From Roseiarcus sp037446355 (GTDB lineage: Bacteria; Pseudomonadota; Alphaproteobacteria; Rhizobiales; Beijerinckiaceae), in NCBI GenBank assembly GCA_037446355.1, contig JBBIIT010000007.1, forward strand, positions 1 to 64,000: a stretch of DNA of 64,000 nt, read 5' to 3'. The notes under the pieces are model-generated. The model made no database searches. It saw only the letters and a program-made list of their open reading frames with translations, and had not been told where the DNA came from. Within the stretch, counting starts at the first letter, position 1; each line of letters begins with the position of its first letter. Below, piece after piece: positions 38,825 through 47,838 of the stretch. The translations under genes and the position numbers were made by a program.

Positions 38825-38879
38825 GGGGTCGAGTGGCGGGTCCCCCGAAATTGCCGGATTGAGAAATTGGGGAATTGCG

Positions 38880-41210
38880 ATGACGCGCTCGCGCGCGGCG
38901 ACTGTCGACTCGCGTTTGGGCGGGCGAAGCGCCAGCGACTTAATTCAGCGATCGCGCGCCGCGTTTGCGAATACACGAACATTGATCCGCACGCGCGTGG
39001 GGTTCGCGGCGCCCGTTTCGGCGATTCTGATCTTCGTTTTTCTAACCGCTTTGACGTTGCAGCATCTCGGTCACGCGCGCGCCCGCGCGCTGGATACCGC
39101 GGTGCGGGAAGTCGACCTTCGCGCGGGGGAACTCGCGCGCCGCCTCGATGTGGCGGTCGCAGGCGCGCCCTCGACGCCGCTGGGCGAACTTCTGGGCGCA
39201 ATCCTCGACGCCGAACCGGGCTGGCAGGGCGCCGAGGCGTGGGTCGCCGACGCGAGCGGGCGCATCGTCGCGAGCAACTCCGGGAAAGCGGACGAAGCCG
39301 CCACGCTGGCGGCGCGCCTCGGCGCGGCGGCGCCGCTGACCGTGCTCGCGGACAAGGCGGGCGCGATGCGCCTGTCGGACGCTCAGGGCGAAGACGCCTA
39401 CGCCGCCGTGCGCAACCTCGGCTCGACATCCGGGCAGGTGGCGCTGAGCGCGACGACGCGGCGGATGTTGGCGCCGTGGCGCGAGACAGCGCGCGTGATG
39501 ATCGCGATGCTGGCCGCCGTGGGTCTCATACTCGGCGGCGCGGTTGGCGCCTACAGTCTCGACTTCCAGCATGCGCAGCGGCGCTGGGAACGTGAAATCC
39601 TGCGGCGCGCGCATGTCGAACTCGCGCTGAATCGCGGACGCTGCGGCCTATGGGATTGGGATCTGACGACCGGCAAGATCAAGTGGTCGCGCTCGATGTT
39701 CGACATTCTCGGTATGCCGTTCCAGGCGGCCGGCATCCGCCTCGCGGACCTTCAATTGCTGCTGCATCCTGACGACGAGCCGCTGGAGGCTTTTGCGGCG
39801 CGCTCGCTCGGCGCCTGCGTAGGCGCGGTCGAAGTGGAATTTCGCCTGCGCGACCGAGATGGCGGCTGGGTCTGGCTGCGCAAACGCGCCGAGATCGTCG
39901 AAGGCGGGTCTTCGGGCGCGCGTCGGCTGGTCGGCATCGCGATGGATGTGAGCGATCGCAAGCAGGAAGCGGAGGTCTCCGCCACCGCCGATCAGAGGTT
40001 GCGCGAGGCGATCGAGGCGATTTCGGAAGCGTTCGTCCTTTGGGATTCGGGCAACCGTCTCGTGGTCTGCAATTCCAAGTACCAGCGGCTGCACAATCTT
40101 CCCGCTGATGCGGCGCGCCCCGGCGTCGCTTACGCCGAGCTTGCGGCGCTCGGTTCGGCGCCGGTCGTCTCCAGCGAAACGCAGGTCAATGTCCGCTCGC
40201 CGGCCACGGGCGCCCAGCACGCCAGAACCTACGAGGCGCGGCTGGCGGACGGGCGCTGGTTGCAGGTCAACGAGCGGCGCACGCGCGACGGCGGCTTCGT
40301 CTCGGTCGGCACCGATATCACCGAACTCAAAGAGCACGAGGAACAGCTCGTCACATCCGAGCGATTGCTGCTAGCGAGCGTCGCGCAGTTGCGCCAATCC
40401 CGGCGCTCACTAGAAGCGCAGGCGCAGCAGCTCGCCGATCTGGCCGAGCGCTATCACGAGCAGAAAGCGCACGCCGAGATGGCCAATCGCGCGAAGGCCG
40501 AATTCCTGGCCAACATGAGTCACGAACTGCGCACGCCGCTGAATGCGATCATCGGCTTTTCAGAGATGATGGAGGCCGAGACGTTCGGTCCGATGGGATC
40601 GGAAAAATATCGCGAATATTGCTCGCATATTCTGTCCAGCGGGCAATATCTGCTCAATGTGATCGGCGACGTGCTCGACATGTCGCGCCTGGAATCAGGC
40701 CGCATCCAACTCAACTATTCGCAATTCACGGTCGACAAGGCGATCCACCGCGCGGTGCTCGACGTGGCGCCGACCGCGCGCGAGAAGCGCGTGCGGCTCA
40801 GCGTCGATGCGGAATCGCCCGAAACGTTGCAGGCCGATCCGGCCGCCGTCGAGCGCATCCTGACGACGCTGTTGCGCAATGCGGTCAAATTCGCCTCTGA
40901 GGGCGGCGCGGTGGCGATCGGCGCGCAGGCCTTCCGCGATCAGATCTATTTCTACGTCGAAGATGACGGCCCGGGCATCGCCAACGAGGACATCGCGCGC
41001 CTCGGGCGGCCGTTCGAGCAGGCCGAAGCGACGATGGCCAACGGCATGAAGGGGTCCGGCCTCGGACTGGCGATCGCCAATTCGCTGGTGGAGTTGCACG
41101 GCGGAACGCTGCGCATCACCTCGAAGCTCGGCGAGGGGACGGTTGTATTGGTGACGATTCCGAAAGCCGCTCCGGGCCGCCGCAGCCTCGCGCTCGCCGC
41201 CGTCGCCTGA
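38880..41210 (+). CDS. PleC/PdhS-like PAS sensor histidine kinase
   Basis: The 776-residue kinase has two transmembrane helices (about 43-63 and 206-226) around a periplasmic domain, two PAS domains (about 250-365 and 375-485), a coiled coil (about 488-540), HisKA with H548 in FLANMSHELRTPLNAIIGF, and HATPase_c with N667, DDGPGI (695-700) and GSGLGL (725-730). The HisKA contains GFSEMMEAETFGPMG and later LDMSRLESG. This FGP-G insertion is characteristic of the PleC/DivJ/PdhS group, whose members control the cell-fate regulator DivK and thus CtrA. The ATG at 38880 follows GGGGA by six bases. No response regulator is adjacent, which fits a DivK-type partner encoded elsewhere. Confidence 0.85.
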   Translation: MTRSRAATVDSRLGGRSASDLIQRSRAAFANTRTLIRTRVGFAAPVSAILIFVFLTALTLQHLGHARARALDTAVREVDLRAGELARRLDVAVAGAPSTPLGELLGAILDAEPGWQGAEAWVADASGRIVASNSGKADEAATLAARLGAAAPLTVLADKAGAMRLSDAQGEDAYAAVRNLGSTSGQVALSATTRRMLAPWRETARVMIAMLAAVGLILGGAVGAYSLDFQHAQRRWEREILRRAHVELALNRGRCGLWDWDLTTGKIKWSRSMFDILGMPFQAAGIRLADLQLLLHPDDEPLEAFAARSLGACVGAVEVEFRLRDRDGGWVWLRKRAEIVEGGSSGARRLVGIAMDVSDRKQEAEVSATADQRLREAIEAISEAFVLWDSGNRLVVCNSKYQRLHNLPADAARPGVAYAELAALGSAPVVSSETQVNVRSPATGAQHARTYEARLADGRWLQVNERRTRDGGFVSVGTDITELKEHEEQLVTSERLLLASVAQLRQSRRSLEAQAQQLADLAERYHEQKAHAEMANRAKAEFLANMSHELRTPLNAIIGFSEMMEAETFGPMGSEKYREYCSHILSSGQYLLNVIGDVLDMSRLESGRIQLNYSQFTVDKAIHRAVLDVAPTAREKRVRLSVDAESPETLQADPAAVERILTTLLRNAVKFASEGGAVAIGAQAFRDQIYFYVEDDGPGIANEDIARLGRPFEQAEATMANGMKGSGLGLAIANSLVELHGGTLRITSKLGEGTVVLVTIPKAAPGRRSLALAAVA

Positions 41211-41229
41211 CGCGGCTCGCCCTCAGGCG
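41204..41229. terminator. Hairpin made from convergent stop codons of kinase and acyltransferase genes
   Basis: CGCCTGA (41204-41210) and TCAGGCG (41223-41229) pair perfectly over seven bases around a 12-base loop. Each arm contains one of the two TGA stop codons. The layout is the same as at 7200-7219. No T-run is present, so a bidirectional terminator is inferred only from position and symmetry. Confidence 0.4.
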
Positions 41230-44200
41230 CCTTTGCCGCCCACGATCTCGGCGAGCTTGACGTAGTCGACTTTGCCTGAGCCGAGCAGCGGCATCGCATC
41301 GAGCACGACGACCGCGGCGGGCGCCATGATTTCCGAGGCGCCCTTGATTTTCAACCAGGCCTGAATTTCGGCGCGCGTCGCGCCGGGCTTGGTCGTCGCC
41401 AACACGATCCGTTCGCCCTTGCGCGGGTCGGACGCGGCGACGGCGGCGGGCGGATTGTCAGGCCAGAGATCGCATGCGAGCTGTTCGACCGCGGCGAGGG
41501 ATATGAGCTCGCCGGCGATCTTGGCGAAACGCTTGGCCCGTCCTTTGATCGCGACATAACCTTCGGAGTCGATGGAAACGATATCGCCGGTGTCGTGCCA
41601 GCCGCCCGGCGGCGGCTCGAGTTCGCCAGGGTTGTCGACGCGGTAATAGCCGCTCATCACATTCGGACCGCGCACATGCAGTCGGCCGCCCTCGTCGATG
41701 CCGGGCACCGGCTCGAGACGGTGTTCAACTCCTGGCATCAAGCGTCCAACCGTGCCAGAGCGATTGAACATCGGCGTGTTGACCGCCAGCACCGGCGATG
41801 TCTCGGTGACGCCGTAGCCTTCGAGTATGCGCAGGCCGAACTTTTCCATATAGACGCGCCGCGTCTCCGCTTTGACCGGCTCGGCCCCGCACACGACGTA
41901 GCGCAGCGTTCGGAAATCGTAGGGGTTGGCGGTGCGCGCGTAGCCCGCCAGAAAAGTGTCTGTGCCAAAGAGAGCGGTCGCGCCGATGGCGTAAACAAGT
42001 TCGGGAATTTGCCGATAGTGCAGCGGGCTCGGATAGAGATAGACCTTCATGCCGGTCATCAATCCGAGCAGCATTCCCCCGGTCAGGCCGAAGGAATGGA
42101 AGATCGGCAGCGGATTGAAGACGATGTCCGCCGAAGTGAAATCGAAGCGCGCGCTGATCTGGGCGATGTTGGCGAGCACGTTGACATGCGAGAGCGCGAC
42201 GCCCTTCGGCGCACCCTCCGAGCCCGACGTGAATAGCACGACCGCGGGGTCCGCGGGCGCGGGACGCGCGACGGCCCGGCCGCGAGAGAGATAGGCCCTG
42301 AACTTGTCGAGCGCGCTCGCGCCGTCGCGAATTTCCTCGAGCCAGACGAAGCGCACATGCGGCTGCATTTCGCGAATGAGGTCGTCGAGCTTGGCTTTTT
42401 CGACGAAGGCGCGCGAGCAGATAACATAGCGAAGCTTCGCGGACTTGCAGGCGGCGATGATATTGAATGGGCCGGCGGTGAAATTGAGCATCGCGACGAC
42501 TGCGCCGGCCGACTGCAAAGCCATGAAGGCGATCGCGGCGCCATTGGCGTTTGGCAGCAAGAGGCCGACCGTCTCCCCGGGACGGGCGAAAGCGGCGAAT
42601 TTTCGCGCGAGCAGGGCGACGGCGACGCGAAATCGCGATAGGCTGAGCAGCCCGGCAGTCGGGTCCTGAAGCAGCGCGCGTCCGCCGCCCAATCCGCGCA
42701 GCCGCGATTCTTCCTCGAACGCGTCGAACAGCGTGCGTTGGAAATCGGTGGTGGCGAACACCAGGTCGGACATGATGTCATAAAGCGCCGCGCCGGCCGC
42801 GCGGCGGCGCGCACGGCCGCGCAGATCGGAATCGACCGAAATGTTGCGCGGCGGCAGGATCGTGACTTTGATCTTGGGCAGCCAGCGCCGGCCGATCTGT
42901 TTGGCCGTCAGGCGCGAAAACGGCGTTCGCTCGGGGCCGTCGAGGCGAACTGGCGTGACGGTCGCGTCGGCCTTTTCGGCGATCATCGCGGCGCCGTCGT
43001 AGATCTTCATCAACGAGCCGGTGACCGTGATGCGCCCCTCCGGGAAGATGACCAGCCGCTTGCCCTGGCGCACCTCGCCGATCAGGCCGCGCGCCGCAAG
43101 AGGCTTCGACGGGTCTAGCGGGCGCGCGTCCGCCAGCCGGAGGAAAGGCCGTATCCACCAACGGTTCGCGATTTCGCGGTCGATGGCGAAGATCGGCGGT
43201 TGGTCGAGCAGCGAAAGGATGATCGGCGCGTCGAGAAATGAGACGTGATTGAGCGCGATCACGTTGCGCATGCCCGGCTTTGGAATGTTCTCGACCCCCA
43301 CGACCTCCATGCGGAAGAGGACGCGCCAAAAGACCCGCAACGCGAAACCGAGATAGTTGGCGGGCAGGCGTCGAAAGAAATAGATCGCGGCGAAAAGGTT
43401 GGCGACGCCGAGCCAGATCAGCCCGGTCGATTCGTCCGTTCCGGCGAGGTCAAGAATTTGCGAGAAAGCGAACGAGCCGACCACCATATAGATCGCGTTC
43501 AGCGTATTGTTGGCGCCGATGACGCGCGCGCGCCGGTCCTCGGGCGACCAGGCTTGTACGGCGGTGAATATCGGCACCACGAACAACCCGGCGGCGCAGG
43601 AATAGGCGGTCACTTCCAGCGCGAGGCGCAGCCCGGCGCGCGTGGAGAAGAACTCGAGGATCGAGACGGCCGCGCTTGCGTGCGGCAGGGCGCTCGTGCT
43701 GACGCCGATGTCGATCGCCAGCAGCCCCATGAAGATGAGCATGAACGGCGTCGGTGCGAGCTGAATGCGCCCATGTGACATCGCCGCCGCGAGCAGCGAG
43801 CCGATGGCGATGCCAATGGCGAAGAAGAGATTGATCGCGGTCGCGACGCCGACATCGCCCCCGATGTGCGATTTGACGATGGCCGGCACGAGCGAAAGCG
43901 TGATGATGCCGACCATCCAGAACCAGCTCACCGCGATCGAGCCGACCCATTGGCGGTCGTTCGCTTTCAGCTCCTTGAGGATAGCGACGGTCGCGCCGAT
44001 GGGGTTGTAGTTGACCTTGAGGCCGGGCGCGCCGACCCCGGTCGCCGGGATGTAGAGCGAGGTCACCCAGCAGGCGAGCGCGACGACCGTCAACTGCACG
44101 ACGACGGAAAGCGGGGAGCGCCCTTCGGCGGCGGCGTAGCCGCCCATCACCAGGCCGCAGATGATCGCGGCGAAGGTCGCGCCTTCGACCAGCGCATTGC

Positions 44201-44618
44201 CGGCGATCAGCTCCTCGCGCTTCAGGTGGTCAGGCAGGATGCCGTATTTGATAGGGCCGAACAAAGCCGAGATGACGCCGAGCCCGAACAAGGCGAGATA
44301 AAGCAGGTTCAGCGACGCGAACCAGAAACCCGCCGCGGCGACGAGTTGCACGAGGATTTCCGCGAACTTCAAGCGGCGTGCGATCGCCGCCTTGTCGTTG
44401 GCGTCGGCGATCTCGCCGCCAATGGGCGAGAGCGGGATCGAAGGCAGCACGAAAATCGCCGAGGCGATGAGGATCTTGGCGCCGCCGCCCTCCTGCCCGA
44501 AACGAAATAGAATCAGCAGCGCCAGCATCTGGCGCACGAAATTATCGTTGAAAGCGGAGAGGAACTGGCACCAAAAAAGCGGCGCGAAGCGCCGCGCGGT
44601 CATCAATTGGCTGAACAT
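41223..44618 (-). CDS. aas: Fused LplT-like transporter / PlsC acyltransferase / acyl-ACP synthetase
   Basis: The 1,131-residue protein joins three activities of lysophospholipid recycling. Residues about 1-410 are a major-facilitator transporter like LplT. Then comes a PlsC acyltransferase with NHVSFLD (H458 to D463, the HX4D motif) and FPEGRITVTGS. The rest is an AMP-binding acyl-ACP synthetase with the phosphate loop FTSGSEGAPKG (about 796-806) and EGYGVTETSPV. It would flip lysophospholipid inwards and re-acylate it at the inner membrane. In Escherichia coli LplT and Aas are two proteins. I start at the internal ATG at 44618 (MFSQLM) because alignment to transporters begins there; an open frame continues to 44648. 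Confidence 0.92.
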   Translation of the reverse strand: MFSQLMTARRFAPLFWCQFLSAFNDNFVRQMLALLILFRFGQEGGGAKILIASAIFVLPSIPLSPIGGEIADANDKAAIARRLKFAEILVQLVAAAGFWFASLNLLYLALFGLGVISALFGPIKYGILPDHLKREELIAGNALVEGATFAAIICGLVMGGYAAAEGRSPLSVVVQLTVVALACWVTSLYIPATGVGAPGLKVNYNPIGATVAILKELKANDRQWVGSIAVSWFWMVGIITLSLVPAIVKSHIGGDVGVATAINLFFAIGIAIGSLLAAAMSHGRIQLAPTPFMLIFMGLLAIDIGVSTSALPHASAAVSILEFFSTRAGLRLALEVTAYSCAAGLFVVPIFTAVQAWSPEDRRARVIGANNTLNAIYMVVGSFAFSQILDLAGTDESTGLIWLGVANLFAAIYFFRRLPANYLGFALRVFWRVLFRMEVVGVENIPKPGMRNVIALNHVSFLDAPIILSLLDQPPIFAIDREIANRWWIRPFLRLADARPLDPSKPLAARGLIGEVRQGKRLVIFPEGRITVTGSLMKIYDGAAMIAEKADATVTPVRLDGPERTPFSRLTAKQIGRRWLPKIKVTILPPRNISVDSDLRGRARRRAAGAALYDIMSDLVFATTDFQRTLFDAFEEESRLRGLGGGRALLQDPTAGLLSLSRFRVAVALLARKFAAFARPGETVGLLLPNANGAAIAFMALQSAGAVVAMLNFTAGPFNIIAACKSAKLRYVICSRAFVEKAKLDDLIREMQPHVRFVWLEEIRDGASALDKFRAYLSRGRAVARPAPADPAVVLFTSGSEGAPKGVALSHVNVLANIAQISARFDFTSADIVFNPLPIFHSFGLTGGMLLGLMTGMKVYLYPSPLHYRQIPELVYAIGATALFGTDTFLAGYARTANPYDFRTLRYVVCGAEPVKAETRRVYMEKFGLRILEGYGVTETSPVLAVNTPMFNRSGTVGRLMPGVEHRLEPVPGIDEGGRLHVRGPNVMSGYYRVDNPGELEPPPGGWHDTGDIVSIDSEGYVAIKGRAKRFAKIAGELISLAAVEQLACDLWPDNPPAAVAASDPRKGERIVLATTKPGATRAEIQAWLKIKGASEIMAPAAVVVLDAMPLLGSGKVDYVKLAEIVGGKGA

Positions 44619-44696
44619 GGCCCCTCGACGTCCCCCCGGGTGCGTCAATGGGAGGGGTAATCGCGCTCCGCGTCAAGCCGGCAGGCGCGCGAGGTC

Positions 44697-45710
44697 TCAG
44701 TTGGCCATGTAGCGAACGCCGACGTGAACTTCCTGATTCGAATTGCGCGTGGAGCCCAACAGGTCGGTGCTGATGTAGCGATAACCGATATCCAGCGTCG
44801 CGCTCGGCGAAAGCTGGTAGCCGATGCCCGCCATCAGCGCGCCGGCGATCGTGTATTTGGTCGAACTGATCGTGCGATTCCAGTTCTGCGTCCCGAACGC
44901 CACCTGCGGTTGAACGCCCAGCGGCGTGTAGATCGGGTGGCCTTGGGCGTCGACGCCGGTCTGCGTCACGTTTACGAGCGGCGCGCCCGCCGTCGCGCTT
45001 GTGTTGCCGAGGAATGGCGAGCCGTCGCTGGCGTTGAAGAAGGAGGTGGATCCGGAGACCGTGTTCGCATTGAGGCCGGCGCCGGCGCCGATATAGGGCG
45101 TGACGCCCCAATAATTGCCGAGGTCGATGTATGCGCTGCCGAGCAACAGGTTGTTGTACTGGCTGGCGTTCAGGTAGCCGTTGCAGGCTGTGGGCGCCCA
45201 CAGATAGCCGACCGGAACTGGCGTCGGGACGCCGCCGGGGTAGGTATAGTTCGACACCGCCGACGTCGTGTTGGGGCAGAGGGTGCTCTGCGCGTAGCCG
45301 AGCCCCGGACCGTGGAAGAAATTGTAGGTCGCCTCGAGGCGCAGGTAATCGTTGTAGCGGTAGCCGAGGCCGACGTCGAAGCTGGCCGAGCGAGAACTTT
45401 GGTTGTTGCCGCGCGTGGCCGAGACCGGGTTGCCGGCGTCGCCGATCGGCGCGTTGACATATTTGACGCCGGTAAGCGGGTCGGTGAGGATCTGCGGGAT
45501 CAGTCCGGCCGACGGAATGATCGTAGCGTCGTTCTGCAACATGTAACCGATATCGCCGCGCAGGTACCAGTTTGTGCCGACCTCGGACTCGGAGAGGCCG
45601 CTGCCCTGCATCGACATCGGCGCGGGGGCGGAGCCGAAGAGGTCGGCGGCGAGCGTCGGCGAGACGGACAAAGCGGTCGCGGCCAAAGCTGCGGCGATAA
45701 ATCTTCTCAT
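44697..45710 (-). CDS. Outer-membrane beta-barrel protein, Hyphomicrobiales porin-like
   Basis: The 337-residue protein has a signal peptide (RRFIAAALAATALSVSPTLA) and long beta-rich repeats typical of outer-membrane barrels, including GYRYNDYLRLEATYNFF and a C-terminus ending HVGVRYMAN, close to the usual terminal aromatic. I choose the ATG at 45710, eight bases after GGGGA; an upstream ATG at 45716 sits too near that site. The mature part is rich in Asn, Thr and Gly. A perfect CtrA-type box lies 73 bases upstream. The exact pore substrate is unknown. Confidence 0.8.
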   Translation of the reverse strand: MRRFIAAALAATALSVSPTLAADLFGSAPAPMSMQGSGLSESEVGTNWYLRGDIGYMLQNDATIIPSAGLIPQILTDPLTGVKYVNAPIGDAGNPVSATRGNNQSSRSASFDVGLGYRYNDYLRLEATYNFFHGPGLGYAQSTLCPNTTSAVSNYTYPGGVPTPVPVGYLWAPTACNGYLNASQYNNLLLGSAYIDLGNYWGVTPYIGAGAGLNANTVSGSTSFFNASDGSPFLGNTSATAGAPLVNVTQTGVDAQGHPIYTPLGVQPQVAFGTQNWNRTISSTKYTIAGALMAGIGYQLSPSATLDIGYRYISTDLLGSTRNSNQEVHVGVRYMAN

Positions 45711-45782
45711 CGGCATTATCCCCAATCCGGCGCGTCTAGGCGGCTCGTCGAACGGCCCAAGGGGGAATTTCGCCGACAAATA

Positions 45783-45797
45783 TTAATTTGGATTTAA
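45783..45797. promoter_or_regulatory. CtrA binding site (TTAA-N7-TTAAC)
   Basis: TTAA at 45783-45786 and TTAA at 45794-45797 are separated by exactly seven bases, and the second is followed by C, giving the full CtrA consensus. It lies 73-87 bases upstream of the outer-membrane protein ATG, in an intergenic gap of 146 bases where no other gene on either strand could use it. By base composition such a match is expected far less than once in a window this size. Confidence 0.7.
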
Positions 45798-45856
45798 CCC
45801 TAACAGATCGCCAACGAACGAAGTCGATCGCCGGTCGAAGCGCCGGTAAGACTTCG

Positions 45857-46801
45857 TTAATTGTCGATGAAACGCTGTTCGGCCAGAAACGCCGACAAAC
45901 GTTCCGCGAAACGGCGGCGCAAGGGCGTCAGCGCGGGCTTGCGACGCCGCGCCAGGCCAGGGGACGCCGCGCTCGGCCAATCCGGCCAGGGCGAGGATTG
46001 GAACCAGCGTTTGTAATCCCGCGCGAAGCGCGCCTCGCCTCGCCAGGTCTCGAAATCCCAGGGTTTGGGACTATTGACGAAATGCAGCACGATCGGCGCG
46101 ATGACTTCCTCGAGCCCAGTCAGGAAGAAGTCGCCCATGAAGTTAAATCGCGGGGAAAGCGGCGCGAATCGGCCTGATATGAGCGAATTCAGTGTGCTCT
46201 GTTCCATGAACGCAAAGCGTTCCGGCGTCTCGCGCAGCGCGCGCGCGGCGCGCTCGGTAAGTTCGTGCTTACGCCAGTTTTGGCGCTCGATGACCATGAG
46301 CCCGGCGTTGAAATAGGGCGTCGCGAGATCGAGGCCGAGCGAGCGGCGGTAGGCCTGAAACTGGCGCGCCAACGCGCCGCCTTTGCAATCCATGAGAAAG
46401 ATCATGTCGAACGCCGCGGCGAGAGGAAAATCGCCGATATCGATTTCGCCGAGGCGCGCGAGGCCGGGACGTACGATCAGCATATCGGCGTCGATGGCGA
46501 TCAGGCGCGAATAACTTTCCGGCAAAATCCGGTCGAGAAACAGCCGGCGGAACACGGCGCGCGAAAACCGCCCTTTGCTCTGCAAGCCCGCGTCGAAGCG
46601 CGAGAAATCGACGGTGACGAGTTCGATCCGGTCTCGCAGCGAAGGGTCGAGAGACTCGAAGCCGGGCGGGACGTCCTGCCCCTCGCAGACGATGAAGATG
46701 TCGAAAGCGTCGGCGTCGCCCTGCCCGACAATCGAGGCGATCGTGCGCACGGCCGGGCGAAAGAACGCCAGATCGGGCGTGAAGCAGAGCGCGGTCTTCA
46801 T
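45857..46801 (-). CDS. GT8-like glycosyltransferase
   Basis: The 314-residue protein has the layout of family 8 glycosyltransferases: a nucleotide-sugar fold with the metal-binding IAIDADMLIV (D104, D106) and the acceptor-side motif TPYFNAGLMVIERQNW. Members of this family add galactose or glucose to lipopolysaccharide or capsule. No signal peptide is present, so it acts in the cytoplasm. It follows mipZ by 18 bases on the same strand and is likely in its operon, which is an unusual partner for a division protein. Confidence 0.82.
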   Translation of the reverse strand: MKTALCFTPDLAFFRPAVRTIASIVGQGDADAFDIFIVCEGQDVPPGFESLDPSLRDRIELVTVDFSRFDAGLQSKGRFSRAVFRRLFLDRILPESYSRLIAIDADMLIVRPGLARLGEIDIGDFPLAAAFDMIFLMDCKGGALARQFQAYRRSLGLDLATPYFNAGLMVIERQNWRKHELTERAARALRETPERFAFMEQSTLNSLISGRFAPLSPRFNFMGDFFLTGLEEVIAPIVLHFVNSPKPWDFETWRGEARFARDYKRWFQSSPWPDWPSAASPGLARRRKPALTPLRRRFAERLSAFLAEQRFIDN

Positions 46802-46819
46802 CCTAGCTCCCGCACGGCG

Positions 46820-47752
46820 TCAGTTGGGCGCCGACTCCTGCGACGCCAATTGGCGATAATAATTGACGACTCGATTGTGCCAACTGCGGCGGGATTGGAG
46901 ATGCTCCATTCCGGGCAGGCGCGCCGGCAGATCGAGCGCGCCCATAAGGCTCTCGATTTCGCGCCGCGCCGCCGTCTGCGATGCGGTCAGCGCTGCGCCG
47001 CCGGCGCCTTGCTCGATCGGATCGAGCGCGGTGAGACCGATCGGGAACAGTTCCCTGAAGATCACCCGGTCATGCAGCCCGTCGGCGACGCGGAATTGCA
47101 GTTCCTTCGACAACCGGGCGATGCTGACTGCGATCTGGCGCGCGTTGTTGCTGGCGAGCGAGGCCATGCGATTGCGCACCATCACCCAGTCGATCACGCC
47201 ATTGTCGACGATCTTGCGCTTGCGCCGCGCCTGCAAGACGAGATCGGCGTATTGCGATACGCCGCCGCGCTGCCGTCGGTCGTGTTGCACGCGCGAAAAA
47301 ACGTCTATGTCGACAAAACTATCGTTGAGCGGCGAAACGAGCGTGTCGGCGAGCGAATGAGCGAGGCGCATCAGATAGGAGTCGCTTGCCGGCGTGTCGA
47401 TGACGACGAATTCGTAATCGTGCTCGACGGCGCCGATCGCTTCGGCGAACATCGAGAATTCGAGCGCTTCATTGGCGCGCACGTCGTCCGATTCGCCGCG
47501 CCGCATCGCACAATGTTTCGGCATTTCAACGGGCCAATGCGCGTTGTGCGACCAGGAGCGGCGGTTCTCGAAAAAGCGGGTCAAGGTCTGCTGGCGCGTG
47601 TCGAGATCGATGCAGGCGACCTTGTAACCGGCCTTCAGCAGCGCGACGGCGAGGTGAATCGATATCGTCGATTTGCCGGCGCCGCCCTTTTCGTTTCCGA
47701 CAACAATGACATGCGCGCTGCGCAATTCGGTCGCGTCGCTGTCGAAATCCAT
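46820..47752 (-). CDS. mipZ: Division-plane positioning ATPase MipZ
   Basis: The 310-residue ParA-like ATPase has the deviant Walker A GNEKGGAGKST (residues 19-29), DTPASDS and the MipZ-specific stretches DTLVSPLNDSFVDIDVF, WVMVRNRMASL and FRELFPIGLTALD. MipZ forms a gradient from ParB at the poles and blocks FtsZ assembly, so the ring forms at mid-cell. The ATG at 47752 is preceded by a weak GGA. Four GANTC methylation sites lie 10-47 bases upstream, pointing to CcrM-dependent control as known for Caulobacter mipZ. Confidence 0.94.
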   Translation of the reverse strand: MDFDSDATELRSAHVIVVGNEKGGAGKSTISIHLAVALLKAGYKVACIDLDTRQQTLTRFFENRRSWSHNAHWPVEMPKHCAMRRGESDDVRANEALEFSMFAEAIGAVEHDYEFVVIDTPASDSYLMRLAHSLADTLVSPLNDSFVDIDVFSRVQHDRRQRGGVSQYADLVLQARRKRKIVDNGVIDWVMVRNRMASLASNNARQIAVSIARLSKELQFRVADGLHDRVIFRELFPIGLTALDPIEQGAGGAALTASQTAARREIESLMGALDLPARLPGMEHLQSRRSWHNRVVNYYRQLASQESAPN

Positions 47753-47761
47753 GATCGATCC

Positions 47762-47799
47762 GAATCATCAGAATCTGAATCTGGTATTCTTAGCGATTC
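47762..47799. promoter_or_regulatory. Cluster of four GANTC (CcrM) sites upstream of mipZ
   Basis: GAATC at 47762-47766, 47771-47775 and 47777-47781 and GATTC at 47795-47799 give four CcrM sites within 38 bases of the 86-base gap between mipZ and the CDF gene. The same stretch contains an inverted repeat, ATCAGAATC (47767-47775) with GATTCTGAT (47795-47803). In a genome of about 65 per cent G+C one such site would be expected roughly every 300 bases. The region is AT-rich, as expected for a promoter. Confidence 0.7.
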
Positions 47800-47838
47800 T
47801 GATTGTAACAGCCAATGCGTGGATACGATGAAATATGC

